From: Haematobia irritans
Lineage: Eukaryota > Arthropoda > Insecta > Diptera > Muscidae
DNA length: 64,000 nt
Reading direction: 5' to 3'
NCBI RefSeq assembly: GCF_050003625.1
Contig: NC_134397.1
Coordinates: 147,559,526 to 147,623,525 of the forward strand
The notes under the pieces are model-generated. The model saw only the letters and a list, made by a program, of their open reading frames with translations. It searched no databases and had not been told where the DNA came from. Positions 1-12,417 of the stretch are shown piece after piece; the stretch's first letter is position 1; every line of letters starts with the position of its first letter. A program made the position numbers and the translations under genes.

Positions 1-940
1 AATGTTAGTAAAAAATGTGGGAAACGTTTAAATCTGAAGCAATTTTAAGGAAACTTCGAAAAAGTTTATTTATGATTTATCGCTCGATATATATGTATTA
101 GAAGTTTAGGAAAATTAGAGTCATTTTTACAACTTTTCGACTAAGCAGTGGCGATTTTACAAGGAAAATGTTGGTATTTTGACCATTTTTGTCGAAATCA
201 GAAAAACATATATATGGGAGCTATATCTAAATTGGCACGCATAGCTACAATGCTAATTCTACTTCCTGTGCAAAATTTCAACTAAATCGGAGTTAAAAAT
301 TGGCCTCTGTGGTCATATGAGTGTAAATCGGGCGAAAGCTTTATATGGGAGATATATCCAAATCTGAACCGATTTCAACCAAATTTGGCACGCATAGTTA
401 CAACGCTAATTCTACTCCCTACGCAAAATTTCAACTAAATCGGAGCAAAAAATTGGCCTCTGTGGGCAAATGAGTGTAAATCGGGCGAAAGCTATATATG
501 GGAGCTATATCTAAATCTGAACCGATTTTGCTGATATTTTGCAAGTTTTTCGAGACTCATAAAATATTCGGATGTACGGAATTTGAGGAAGATCGGTTGA
601 TATACACGCCAATTATGATCAGATCGGTGAAAAATATATATGGCAGCTATATCTAAATCTGAACCAATTTTTTCCAAAATCAATAGGGATAGTCTTTGAG
701 CCGAAACAGGACCCTATACCAAATTTTAGGATAATCGGACTAAAACTGCGAGCTGTACTTTGCACACAAAAATACATCAACAGACAGACAGACAGACGGA
801 CATCGCTAAATCGACTCAGAATTTAATTCTAAGCCGATCCGTATACTAAAAGGTTGGTCTATGATTACTCCTTCTTGGCATTACATACAAATGCACAAAC
901 TTATTATACCCTGTACCACAGTAGTGGTGAAGGGTATAAA
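1..940 (+). mobile_element. Family A HINE-like element, 3' part (cut by window start)
   Basis: This is the 3' portion of a non-autonomous family A element. It contains two to three 153-bp-type monomers (TATATGGGAGCTATATCTAA...), a CAGACAGACAGACGGACA microsatellite near 780-802 and a terminal hairpin at 904-939 (TTATACCC...GGGTATAA arms around CCAC/GTGG). A second copy at 41381-42593 on the opposite strand is nearly identical, and its extra 5' sequence shows what is missing here. The short open frames in it also occur in that copy and are not genes. Confidence 0.8.
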
Positions 941-943
941 AAG

Positions 944-1285
944 TGATTAACTTTTTTTAAGTTTTAATTAAAAATGTATTTCAAACAATCAATTGTTAAT
1001 AAAAACTCAAACCAATTCAGTAATTAATTGAAAATAAATACCTTTTTTAATAAATAAATTAATTGAGTTTTGCAATCAACATCAATTAAATTTTTAATTG
1101 AATCAATTATAAAATTAAATGAAATTTGCTTATGAAATCAATTAAATTTTTAATCAAGAATTTTTTTCTATGCCCAATTAAAACTGTGGTTGATACTATC
1201 ATTTTCGTTATTGAAGTCATTTCAATGAACAAAATTCAAAAATCAATTAATTTCGTGATTGAATCAGAAAAACAAGTTTTTTCTG
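944..1285. repeat. AT-rich segment of repeated TCAATTAA/TTAATTGA motifs
   Basis: The TCAATTAA motif and its reverse complement recur many times. There is a perfect inverted pair near 1082-1101 (TCAATTAAA, TT, TTTAATTGA). No coding sense is visible. It may be a MITE core or a degraded AT-rich repeat, and I see no clear terminal inverted repeats or target duplication. Confidence 0.4.
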
Positions 1286-2220
1286 TATGGGTTCCATATA
1301 AAAACACGAACCGATACACACGTCTATGTGGACCTAAAGAATTTCAAGATTTCGAATTTCAAAACCCCAAATCATGGTATCGGTTTATATGGGAGCTATA
1401 ACCAAAACCTGGACCAGTATACACCCTATTCGGCACATCCCTTTATGGACCTAAAGTATCCCCAGATTTCATATTTCAAGCAAATCGGATTAAAATTGCG
1501 GTGTTGAGAAGCCTATGAAGTCAAATCGGTCTATATGGAGGATATACCAAAAGGTGGATCGATACACATCATATTCGCCACAACTCTTTTTGGACCTTAA
1601 GTACATTTACAATTTCAAACAAATCTTATAAAACTTGGGGTCTCTAGGCGCTCAAGAAATCAAATTGGGAAATCGATCTATATGGGAGTTAGGTTAGGTT
1701 AGGTTAGGTGGCAGCCCGATATATCAGGCTCACTTAGACTATTCAGTCCATTGTGATACCACATTGGTGAACTTCTCTCTTATCACTGAGTGCTGCCCGA
1801 TTCCATGTTAAGCTCAATGACCGAACGGCCCGAACGGCGTTCCACATTGCAGTGAAACCACCAGCATTACTGAGGTGGGATAATCCACCGCTGAAAAACT
1901 TTTTGGTGTTCGGTCGAAGCAGGAATCGAACCCACGACCTTGTGTATGCAAGGTGGGCATGCCAACCAATGCACCACGGTGGCTTCCATATGGGAGTTAT
2001 ACCAAAACATGGACCAATACACACCATATTCAGCATGCCTCTTTGTGGACTTAAAATATGTCCAGATTATGAAGTTCGGGCAAATCTATATGTCGGCTAC
2101 ACCATATTCGGCACACCTATTTGTGGACTTAAAATATCGTTACATATGGAAGCTATATCTATGGTGGACCATTCTATGGTGGTCATGCCTCAACATCGAC
2201 TGAAAGTGAGCTACTGTTAG
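1286..2220 (+). mobile_element. Family B HINE-like element, internal monomers, split by a SINE
   Basis: The monomers read like family B (TATATGGGAGCTATA, GGACCNATACACACCATATTCGGCACA, TTTGTGGACCTAAA). Sequence on the two sides of the SINE at 1692-1987 is continuous with the family consensus. No 5' head or 3' hairpin is present, so both ends are lost. The region from about 2000 to 2220 is more decayed. Confidence 0.7.
1692..1987 (-). mobile_element. tRNA-derived SINE, full length, with 12-bp target duplication
   Basis: On the minus strand the element starts with a tRNA-like head. Box A lies around 1957-1977 and box B (GGTTCGATTCC) at 1923-1933. A unique body follows, then a short ACCTA-type 3' tail, seen on the plus strand as repeated GGTTA at 1692-1709. 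It is flanked by the 12-bp direct repeat ATATGGGAGTTA at 1680-1691 and 1988-1999, which is a clean target-site duplication. SINEs of this kind are transcribed by RNA polymerase III and moved by LINE machinery. Three further copies lie at 27262-27437, 31038-31320 and 47834-47897. The 97-codon open frame inside it is not a gene. Confidence 0.88.
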
Positions 2221-2592
2221 GTTAGATATACTATATAGAAAAAAAATCCGTTGTGAAACAAATGCTAAAATAAACTTACGTATCTGGCAACAAAATTATT
2301 TTGTTTCAGTTAATTTGTAATTTTGTTTTAAGAAAATTTCCCCATCCCAATGAAATTTTCTTTATTGTAAGTATGTCTCAAAAATGTAATTAACTAAACT
2401 TGGGGATACAAAACGGACATTTTCATTGCGTTTTTTATTGGGCAGCATGGAAATTCCTATATAAAAATTTTTATCTTTCCTAAAGTAATTTAGACAAAAA
2501 TATTTATCTTCTAACTCTTAAAGTTTTGTTTATTAACAAATTATATTTTTTCATTGTCTACTTTCAGGTATGTTACCACGGCTTGATGTAAA
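2221..2592. other. AT-rich spacer with a possible MITE end
   Basis: No gene is visible. The stretch near 2440-2460 (TTTTTTATTGGGCAGCATGG) resembles the TTTTTTTGCTGGG end of the TA-target MITE at 40873-42648, so this may be a decayed copy. Confidence 0.3.
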
Positions 2593-4123
2593 ACAAGTAA
2601 GTAAAGTCTAAAGTTGGGCGGGGCCGACTATATTATACCCTTCATCATTATATTGGTTAGATCTTCCCAAGATATGTGGTCAAGTGTGGGTTGTGATATA
2701 TTATTTGGTCAAGAGCCAAGACTTGGAGCCTTATTTAAAACTCAACCGTTCTGTGGAAAGTCTGGCATTAGTACGGTGTGTAGGATATGACTAAGATATG
2801 GGGAAATCATCACAGAATTTTGTGTAAAGTGTGGGAGTTTGGTCATATTTGTATAAACCGGAAGAACGAATATATGGAGGTTTTATCTAAATCTGAACCA
2901 AATTAGATCAAACTTGACACACTTAAATATCATATTAAATATATTCTCTGTGGAAACTATCCAGTCAATTGGAGGAAAATCCCATTGACAATGGGTCGAA
3001 AATATGAAATAGTCTACCATATTTTCCCATCTCTGGTGTACATATATATGGGAGCTATATCTAAATCTGAACCGATTTTAACCACATTTGGCACACATAA
3101 AGATATCATTAAACGTACCTCTCGGTCAAAATTTTAAGGAAATCACTGCAAAACCCTCGCTTTTGAGGCCATATAAGTTCAAATCGGACGAAAAATATAT
3201 ATGGGAGCTATGTCTAAATCTGAACCGACTTCAATCAAATTAGGTACACTTACCGATACTATTAAACGTACTCCTTGTGCAAAATTTGAACCAAATCGCG
3301 GCAAAACTCTGGCTTTTGAGGCCATATAAGCTCAAATCGGACGAAAGATATATATGGGAGCTATATCTAAATCTGAACCGATTTCATCCAAATTTGGTAC
3401 ACTTACCGATACTATTAAACGTACTCCTTGTGCAAAATGTGAAGCATGTCAGGGCAAAACTCTGGCTTTTGAGGCCATATAAATTCAAATCGGACGAAAG
3501 ATATATATGGAAGCTATATCTAAATCTGAATCGATTTAAATCAAATTTACCAAGCATTGGTAGAATACCAATATTGCTCTCTACGCAAAATTTCACGAAA
3601 ATTGGTAGTAAACTTTGGCCTCTGTGGTCATATGAGTCCAAATCGGACGAAAGATATATATGGGAGCTATATCTAAATCTTAACCGATTTGGCTGATATT
3701 CTGCAAGTTTTTAGAGACTCATAAAATATTCGGATGTACGGAATTTGAAGAAATTCGGTTGATAAACACGCCAACTATGACCAGATCGGGGATAAATATT
3801 GAATTGAAATATATATGGCAGCTATATCTAAATCTGAACCGATTTTTTCCAAAATCAATAGCGATTGTCTCTGTCCCAAAAAACCACCCTATGCCAAATT
3901 TGAGGATAATCGCACATAAACTGCGACATGTACTTTGCACACAAAATTACATATACAGACAGACGGACAGACAGAAAGACGGACATCACTAACTCGACTC
4001 AGAATTTAATTCTAAGACGATCGGTATACTAAACGATGGGTCTCAGACTTTTCCTTCTTGGTGTTACATACAAATGCACAAACTTATTATACCCTGTACC
4101 ACAGTAGTGGTGAAGGGTATAAA
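2593..4123 (+). mobile_element. Family A HINE-like element, both ends present
   Basis: It starts with ACAAGTAAGTAAAGTC and a GC-rich GGGCGGGGCCGACTATATTA block. The TATATGG landmark then recurs at 3045, 3198, 3351, 3504 and 3657, exactly 153 bp apart. An imperfect CAGACAGACGGACAGACAG tract lies near 3954-3978. The element ends in a hairpin (4087-4123) with TTATACCC and GGGTATAA arms. This is the DINE-1/mini-me plan. Open frames of up to 139 codons run through the monomers and are by-products of the period being a multiple of three. Confidence 0.85.
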
Positions 4124-6450
4124 TAAGGGAAACATTTAAACTGAAGCAATTTTAAGGAAACTTCGCAAAAGCTTATTTATGATTTATCGCTCGATATATA
4201 TGTATTAGAAGTTTAGGAAAATTAGAGTAATTTTTACAACTTTTCGACTAAGCAGTGGCGATTTTACAATGGAAAATGTTGGTATTTTTACCATTTTTGT
4301 CGAAATCAGAAAAACATATATATATGGGAGCAATATCTAAATCTGAACCGATTTCAACCAAATTTGGCACGCATAGCAACAATGCTAATTCTACTCCCTC
4401 TGCAAAATTTCAACTAAATCGGAGCAAAAAATTGGCCTCTGTGGTCATATGAATGTAAATCGGGCGAAATCTATATATGGCAGCTATATCTAAATCTGAA
4501 CCGATTTCAACCAAATTTGGCACGCATAGCTACAATGCTAATTCTACTCCCTGTGCAAAATTTCAACTACATCGGAGTTAAAAATTGGCTTCTGTGATCA
4601 TATGAGTGTAAATCGGGCGAAAGCTTTATATGGGAGAAATATCTAAATCTGAACCGATTTCAACCAAATTTGGCACGCATAGCAACAATGCTAATTCTAC
4701 TCCCTCTGCAAAATTTCAACTAAATCGGAGTTAAAAATTGGCTTCTGCGGTCATATGAGTGTAAATCGGGCGAAAGCTATATATGGGAGAAATATCTAAA
4801 TCTGAACCGATTTCAACCAAATTTGGCACGCATAGCAACAATGCTAATTCTACTCCCTCTGCAAAATTTCAACTAAATCGGAGCAAAAAATTGGCCTCTG
4901 TGGTCATATGAATGTAAATCGGGCGAAAATTATATATGGCAGCTATATCTAAATCTGAACCGATTTCAACCAAATTTGGCACGCATAGCTACAATGCTAA
5001 TTCTACTCCCTGTGCAAAATTTCAACTAAATCGGAGTTAAAAATTGGCTTCTGTGGTCATCTGAGTGTAAATCGGGCGAAAGCTATATATGGGAGCTATA
5101 TCTAAATCTGAACCGATTTCAACCAAATTTGGCACGCGTAGCTACAATGCTAATTCTACTCCCTGTGCAAAATTTCAACTAAATCGAAGCAAAAAATTGG
5201 CCTCTGTGGTCATATGAGTGTAAATCGGGCGAAAGCTATATATGGGAGATATATCTAAATCTGAACAGATTTCAACCAACTTTGACACGCATAGCTACAA
5301 TGCTAATTCTACTTCCTGTGCAAAATTTCAACTAAATCGGAGTTAAAAATTGGCTTCTGTGGTCATCTGAGTGTAAATCGGGCGAAAGCTATATATGGGA
5401 GCTATATCTAAATCTGAACCGATTTCAACCAAATTTGGCACGCATAGCTACAATGCTAATTCTACTCCCTGTGCAAAATTTCAACTAAATCGAAGCAAAA
5501 AATTGGCCTCTGTGGTCATATGAGTGTAAATCGGGCGAAAGCTATATATGGGAGATATATCTAAATCTGAACAGATTTCAACCAACTTTGACACGCATAG
5601 CTACAATGCTAATTCTACTCCCTCTGCAAAATTTCAACTAAATCGGAGCAAAAAATTGGCCTCAGTGGTCATATGAATGTAAATCGGGCGATAACTATAT
5701 ATGGCAGCTATATCTAAATCTGAACCGATTTCAACCAAATTTGGCACGCAAAGCTACAATGCTAATTCTACTCCCTGTGCAAAATGTCAATTAAATCGGA
5801 GTAAAAGATTGGCCACTATGGTCATATGAGTGTAGTTCGGGCGAACGATATATATGGGAGCTATATCTAAATATGAACCGATTTCAATAAAATTTGGCAC
5901 ACTCGAATATACTACTAATTGTACTCCTAGTGCAAAATTTCAACCGAATTGGGGTAAAACTCTGGCTTCTGGGACCGTATTAGTCCATATCGGGCGAAAG
6001 ATATATATGGGAGCTATATCTAAATCTAAACCGATTTCAATAAAATTTGGCACACTTGACTATAGTACTAATTGTTCTTCTTGTGTAAAATTTTAAGCAA
6101 ATTAAGGTAAAACTCTGGCTTCTGGGACCATATAAGTCCATATCGGGCGAAATATATATATGTGAGCTATATCTAAATCTGAACCGATTTCTTCCAGAAT
6201 CAGTATGGTTCTATTCTGAGCCAAAACACATACTTGTGCCGAATTTGAAGTCGATTGGACTAAAACTGCGACCTAGACTTTGATTACAAAAATGTGTTCA
6301 CGGACAGACGGACATGGCTATATCGACTCAGTAGCCCAACCTGAGAATTTTTGCCAAAGACACCATGTGTCTATCTCGTCTCCTTCTGGGTGTTGCAAAC
6401 ATATGCACTAACTTATAATACCCTGTTCCACAGTGTGGCGCAGGGTATAA
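4124..6450 (+). mobile_element. Family A HINE-like element with a long 153-bp array, 5' truncated
   Basis: The element lacks the ACAAGTA head and abuts the preceding copy directly. The internal start (AAACATTTAAACTGAAGC) matches the middle of other A copies. After the array it carries a short GACAGACGGACA tract (6303-6314) and a hairpin ending near 6450. The 3' end belongs to a different A subtype (CCCTGTTCCACAGTGTGG) from the 2593-4123 copy. It shares that subtype with 43573-43862 and 38699-40041. Confidence 0.8.
4321..6160 (+). repeat. 153-bp tandem array, about 13 monomers with no length drift
   Basis: The TATATGG landmark starts at 4321, 4474, 4627, 4780, 4933, 5086, 5239, 5392, 5545, 5698, 5851, 6004 and 6157, so every step is 153 bp. 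Monomers differ by substitutions only. Adjacent units also show an alternating pattern (GGGAGCTATA versus GGCAGCTATA, CCTGTG versus CCTCTG), which hints at a two-monomer amplification unit. The in-frame TGA in CATATGAGTG argues against coding. Confidence 0.92.
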
Positions 6451-8212
6451 AAAAAACGCCTAAATTAGCCACATCGTTTGTGTCGCCTTAAACTCTTCCT
6501 CTTAATTTTGTTATTTCTACGGCTGACTTCAACCATCGAATACTTAAAAGAGCACTTCATGGACCTAGGTCGGTTTGTCATTAATTGAAAAACTTGCCAT
6601 TTCAACCATGCGAGGCACAAGGACATTTAGCAGAGGCAAGAGAAATCTACTACTTTATGTAGGATTAAGATTAATTGCATAAAAGAACATTTATTGTGAG
6701 CTGCCTTAACTAGGTTGACCTAATTCCCGTCTTGACTTCAAGCCACATAAATTTATTCAAACGAAATACAAAAATGTAATTAAGGCTCTCACATAAAACC
6801 ATTATCCGCCATTTGTAAAAAAAAAAATACCCGCAATAAATAAATACCGATTAAGTGACGACAATTAGCCCATTACTCCTGAGGCGAGGCACATACACAC
6901 ACACACACAGCTAAGAAAAAATATGAAATGATTGTAAAGAGATTTTATATCCACAATAACCATATTACAATTGTGTATGTGAATGAGTTAATGTCGTCAT
7001 CATACACCATGTACAATTACCACTGATAGTCATACTTAATACTCTCATACATATTGTTCGTATGTACTTACTTGTCATATTTTGTAGTCATCATCAATTT
7101 AAAAATTAATAAAGGGGAAGAGACAAGGGAAGTCATTAAATTGATATTATGCCCGCGTCTGTGGTAACTGAAATAGAGAGAGATAAGTAGCGAGAGAACA
7201 AATATGTAATCGAAGTTTTAATTCTCGAAAACGAATTGTAATTCTACAGTTTTCACCTTAATTAAAGCGAATGAAACATGCGGGTTTTTACTTTATTCTT
7301 TTCCTCCTTTCATCCTGCAAAAGAAAAGAGAAAACCCAATTATAACACACCGCCAAGATGCAATACTACATATCCGGAATAAATATCATTAATATGAACA
7401 TCGAAATATATGTATGTACTCAACCCAAATGGGATAAGGTAAATGAAACACTCATATACTTACACATACTTTTTTGAGTGGCAATATGATTGTATTCTCT
7501 TCCCTCTCAGCCTCTCAACCATATGAAAAGAAACAGAGAATAATTCTCCACCAAAATAAAGCCAGAGCAATATTCTAGTAATTTGTTTTATTGCAATATG
7601 CAATTTTAAGCTTGACAAATGGCTTCCGTAAAATGGGAACTTGCCAGTCAAACCAAGCAAACCGCTGCATTAAGAAATAAAACAGAGAAAGAGAAGGAAC
7701 CAAAAAAAGCGAAACCAAAAGAGTGGTTCACGTTAATGACGGCATGATAAATTCGTTTTACCGACTGTTAGATTAAAACATGATTTAATGTAATGCTCAT
7801 ATATGCGCATTCAAGGAAAATGCAGTTTTGTATCACATTTAAGTGAATGAAAATTAATTCGAATGGATATCTTCGTACGAATTGAGGTAGTCAGCAGGGT
7901 GTTTTCTAGGAATTTCTCGGATATTAGTATAATTTCGCTCCCTCTTCCTCCGGAATTAAGTGTGTACATTCCCGAGATTTTTTAATACCACGAAAATGCA
8001 CCATATAGCACCTTAGCAATATGGCCGAAAATACGTTTTTTAATATTTTCTATACAGAGTATTATATTGATAGTAAAAACTCAAAATAAAGTGTTTCTGT
8101 TGGCAACCCTGTTTATGTACAAACTCCCGTTAATGTTTACAAAACTTTTAATAGGTGGTAACAAGAGTAAAGCAGCGCAATATTTATAAAATTAATAAAA
8201 ACTTTTTTCTTA
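6451..8212. other. Single-copy AT-rich spacer
   Basis: No gene or intact mobile element is recognised. A CA dinucleotide run lies at about 6892-6909. The part from about 7895 to 7990 (GGGTGTTTTCTAGGAATTTCTCGG ... CATTCCCGAGATTTTTTAA) weakly resembles the ends of the relic at 16206-16850. The sequence could be intronic or intergenic; nothing visible decides which. Confidence 0.5.
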
Positions 8213-10300
8213 GAATGGTGTTGGGGGTATAATAAATTTGTCATTCCGTTTGTAACACATCGAAATATCGATTTCCGACTATATAAAGTATATATGTTCT
8301 AGATCAGGGATAAATTGTAAGAAGGTATAATCATGTCCGTCTGTCCATCTGGCCGTCTGTCTGTGGTAATCACGCTAGAGTTTTCAATAATGGCGCTGAA
8401 ATTTGGCACAGATTCTTTTGTCTGCACGCAGGCCAAGTTCGAAGATGGTCCAGGTTTTTATATAGCTACCATATAAACCGATCCCCCGATTTGGGGTCTT
8501 GGGCTTCTAGAAACCGTAGTTTTTATTCGATTTGCCTAAAATTGGAAATCAATAGGTTTTTTAGGACCTCTTGTGTGTCGAAAATGGTGTGTATGGTTCC
8601 ATGCTTTGGTATAGCCCTCATATAAACCGTCCTCCCGATTTTATTTCTTGGGCTTCCAGAAACCGTAGTTTTTATCCTATTTGTCTGAAATTGGAAATCT
8701 AGAGGTATTTTAAGACCATAAATTGGTGGGCCGAAAATGGTGTGTATCGGTCCATGTTTTGGTATAGCCCACATATACACCGAACTCCCGAGTTTACTCT
8801 TGGGCTTCTGAAAACCGTATTTTCTATTCTATTTGCCTGAAATTGGAAATCTATAGGTATTTTGGGCCCATAAAAAGGTGGGCGGAATATGGTATGTATC
8901 GGTCCAATGTTTAGTTTAGTCCCCATATAGTCCGATCACTCGAGTTTACTTCTTGGGATTCTAGAAACCGTATTTTCTATTCAATTTGCCTGAAATTGGA
9001 AATCTAGAAGTATTTTAGGACCACAAATAGGTTTGTCCAAAATGGTGTGTATCGGTCCACGATTTGGTATAGCGCCCATATATCCCGATCTCCTGATTTG
9101 ACTTCTTGGGCTTCTAGACACTGCAATTTTTATGTGATTTATCTGAAGTTTAAAAATCTAGAGGAATTTTGGGCCAATAAGAAGGTGGGCGGAATATGGT
9201 GTGTATCGAAAATGATATGTATCGGTTCATATTTTGGTATAGCGCCCATATATTCCGATCTCATGATTTGACTTCTTGGACTTCTAGACACCGTAATTTT
9301 TATCCGATTTATCTGAAATTAAAAATCTAGAGGTATTTTGGGCCAATAAAAAGGTGGGCGGAATATGGTGTGTATGGGTCCAAGGTTTAGTTTAGCTCCC
9401 ATATAGACCAATCTCTCGAGTTTACTTCTTGGGCTTCTAGAAACCTATTTTCTATTCAGTTTGCATGAATTTGGAAATCTAGAGGTATTTTAGAACCACA
9501 AATAGGTGTGTCGAGAATTGTGTTTGTCGGTCCATGTTTTGGTATAACGCCCATATAGACCGATCTCCTGATTCGACTTCTTGGGCTTCTAGACACCGAT
9601 TTGCCGGAAATTCAAAATTTAGAGGTATTTTCGGTCCGTAAATAGGTGTAGCGAATATGGTGTGGATCCCATGTGTTAAGTCTCCCGATTTCTATATTGG
9701 TACATATGTTTGCTTGGCAGATATTTGCCATCAAAACCACCTGGAATTCTATATATGTATTTTCAAGTGACCTGACGAAGAGTTTTCTACACCGAAAAAA
9801 AGTTAACTGTTTTATAGGAAGAATCAACTACCTCATGCGAAAAAGAACTAAATTGTACTCCACATTTTGAGATTTCCTCAAAGCTTTCTTAAAACCTGGA
9901 AAATTGAATGCCCTCTTGTACTTTTTAACTGCTGTTCACGAAATTACATCCTCTCATAGAAGAAAAAAGGAATTAAAATTAAAGAAGAAAATCATTGGTG
10001 GCATATCACGATCATTTTAATCATACAATAATTCATGCATACACTTTCCGTACGAAAATGTTCTTTTGCTTCAGTTCATAATGAACTTATGTGTACGGTC
10101 TTTAAACTTTATACCCACGTTTAGTTCATAAAATGTTTGAGACATACTTAAATAATTTTTTCCAATAAAAATAAGTTAAATTCAGCGATAGTTTAACTGA
10201 ATTTTTTTTTTTTTGTAAGGAAAGAATTATATTTATTGATTCATGGTGGTGGGTATTTAAGATTCCCGCCCGACCGAACTTAAGTATGTATATACTTGTT
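8213..10300 (-). mobile_element. Family B HINE-like element, reverse, carrying a MITE
   Basis: Read on the minus strand, the element begins at 10300 with the ACAAGTATATAC head and a decayed AAGTTCGGTCGGGC block, then CCCACCACCATGAATC. It runs through family B monomers (CCAATTTCAGGCAAAT, AGAAGCCCAAGAAG) to a microsatellite near 8332-8365 and the ATACCCCC end at about 8220. The outer half of the 3' hairpin is missing. A MITE interrupts it at 9790-10215. Confidence 0.82.
9790..10215. mobile_element. 426-bp TA-target MITE
   Basis: The family B sequence GAGTTTTCTAAGGAAA (compare 45702-45717 on the other strand) is split here. TA occurs on both sides (9788-9789 and 10216-10217), so the target duplication is TA. 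The element starts CACCGAAAAAAAGTTAACTG, and its other end is rich in T with AGTTTAACTGAATTTT, giving imperfect terminal inverted repeats built on A-runs plus TTAACTG. It has no coding capacity. TA duplication fits Tc1/mariner-type mobilisation, but the superfamily is not established. Confidence 0.68.
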
Positions 10301-11814
10301 ATAAATAAAATTATGTAAATATGAATTCTTATACTCAAGGTGAGTGGTTTAACTATATATAAAAAGAATTTGCTAAATGTTTGTATTTCGTATTTATTTT
10401 GATGTTTTTTTTTTTGTATGCGTTTTTCGTAAAACTAAAAATGTTTTGTAGTGTCATTGGAATTTTTTACATGTGCTTGTTGGTAGAAATCTCAAGTTGT
10501 ATATCATGGTAAAACTGTCTACATTTGACTGCTAATGAACGAATGAATGATATTTTCCAGAAATAATTTTCCAGAGAAATGGTTCGAATTATATTTTAGG
10601 AATCACATATTGAAGTCTGAAGGTTTGAGGTATGAATAAGTCCTTTGCATGGGTAGTCTTGGCAGAAAATAAAAACACAAAATTAAAAAAAAAGTTTTTG
10701 CTTCAAATGGGTCTTCATGGGTCGAAAAGCTGAAATCAAATGGCCATGAAAAGCATTTCTCGCACGAGAGAGAAAAGTATTTTCTCGCATGGGTCGAAAA
10801 GCCGAAATCAAATGGCAGTGGAAATGGCCATGAAAAGCGGGTATTAATATATATATATTTTTTTTTAACATTTACACACAATCTTAATTGCTTTCTCCTC
10901 GGAATTTGAAAATGGTACTCTAAAGTCTCGTCCTCATTGCATTAAAAATGGTAAATATTTTTCACAAAATACGAATGGTACCCGATGTCCGCCACAATAT
11001 ACAAAATATTAGTATACAAATTCATCTGAGGACGGGAGCAAGTGTTATAAAAAAGATCGAGCATGTCAAGCTCGTGAAGATTCAAGAGTGCACAACATAG
11101 TGCACATGTATCTCAGATCTGGCTCATAAACGTCTTGCTTGCACGAACCTACATATAAGAAAAGTCACAAAACGTTTTAAAATGCTTGGATTACGAAAAT
11201 CGAAAAAAAAAACAAATAAAATGGCAAACATTTTTGTCAAGGAGTAGCCATATGAACTTTGCATTTACTAAAAAGTTGTTCATAATTATATAGGCTACAT
11301 TTCTTACTACATGGTTGTTTGGTAAAATTTTCCATACTTCATGAGCTGTAGTCGGAAAACTGGTGAACAAATTGGCGAAAAAATGGCAATTTTTTCGACA
11401 TTTTTGGGGTTTTGAGCATGAAGATGAAATTTTTCCGACTAAACATATTCATCATTTTTGTCAAGAGTTAAAACTTTGCTGAAGGCTGCAAAAAAATAAC
11501 ACATTTACACGCATCAATTTTTTCCTATTTCGAGGAAATTCTTTTGGGTAAGTCTTGAAAATACTTTATTTGGAAATTTAAATATTGCACAATTAAATTT
11601 CGTAAAAAAAAGAATATTAAATCGATAAAAAAAGCTAAAGTACAATGAAAATAATATTATATATTTCATCTTAGTGGGGATTTGAATCTGTGTAAAGTTT
11701 TTCACTTCCATGAAAGTTATTTTGAGAAGGATTTGGAAATTATAAGAATTATAAATTATTAGTTTAATTCAAAAATTATATACAAAAACATATGCCACAA
11801 ATAACAAAATCAAA
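10301..11814. other. Single-copy spacer with a short duplicated motif
   Basis: No gene is recognised. CATGGGTCGAAAAGC(T/C)GAA and CATGAAAAGC occur twice, at about 10717-10755 and 10788-10838. This is a diverged local duplication in which the second copy carries about 11 extra bases. The rest is AT-rich unique sequence. Confidence 0.5.
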
Positions 11815-11918
11815 ACAAGTAAGGAAAGTTGAGCGGGGCCGACTATATTATACCTTTCACCACTTTGTAGACCAAAATTGTTCATACCATTTCATTTTTT
11901 TTTATTGTTATAAACAAA
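11815..11918 (+). mobile_element. Family A element, 5' head fragment
   Basis: ACAAGTAAGGAAAGTTGAGC is followed by GGGGCCGACTATATTATACC and CACCAC, the 5' signature of family A. It continues for only about 100 bp before the head of a family C element begins at 11919. Confidence 0.78.
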
Positions 11919-12417
11919 ACAAGTATATACGGCCGTAAGTTCGGTCAGGCTGAAGCTTATGTACTCTCCATTATGGATTGCGTAGAAACTTCTACTGAAG
12001 ACTGTCATCCACAATCGAATTACTTTCGTTGCGGTAATACTTGCCGATGGCAAGGTATCTTAAAACTTCCTAGCCCGTCTTCTAAATTGCAAGCTAGTCC
12101 ATACGTGGTATACATTAAACTCAAAAAGGCCGATTAAATGCGTATATAATTAAGTTTAACAAAATTTTCTATAGAAATAAAATGTTAAAAAATGTTTCTA
12201 TTTATTAAATTTTGACAAAAAAAAAGTTTGACAACATTTTCTATAGAGGTAAAATTGGGACAAAATTTTCTATAGAAATAAAATGTTGACTAAATTTTCT
12301 ATAGAAATAAAATTTTGACAAAATTCTCTATAGAAATAAAAGTTTGACAATATTCTCTATAGAATTAAAAATTTGACAACATTTTCTATAGAAATAAAAT
12401 TTTGCCAAAATTTTCTA

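Noticed and set aside
780..804. GACAGACGGACA tracts as independent microsatellite loci
   Set aside because: They occur at the same place in every A-D element and are part of the element.
1691..1710. GGTTAGGTTAGGTTAGG resembles the insect telomere repeat TTAGG
   Set aside because: It is the 3' tail of the SINE at 1692-1987, only about three units long; the same tail occurs at 47885-47900, and flies lack TTAGG telomeres.
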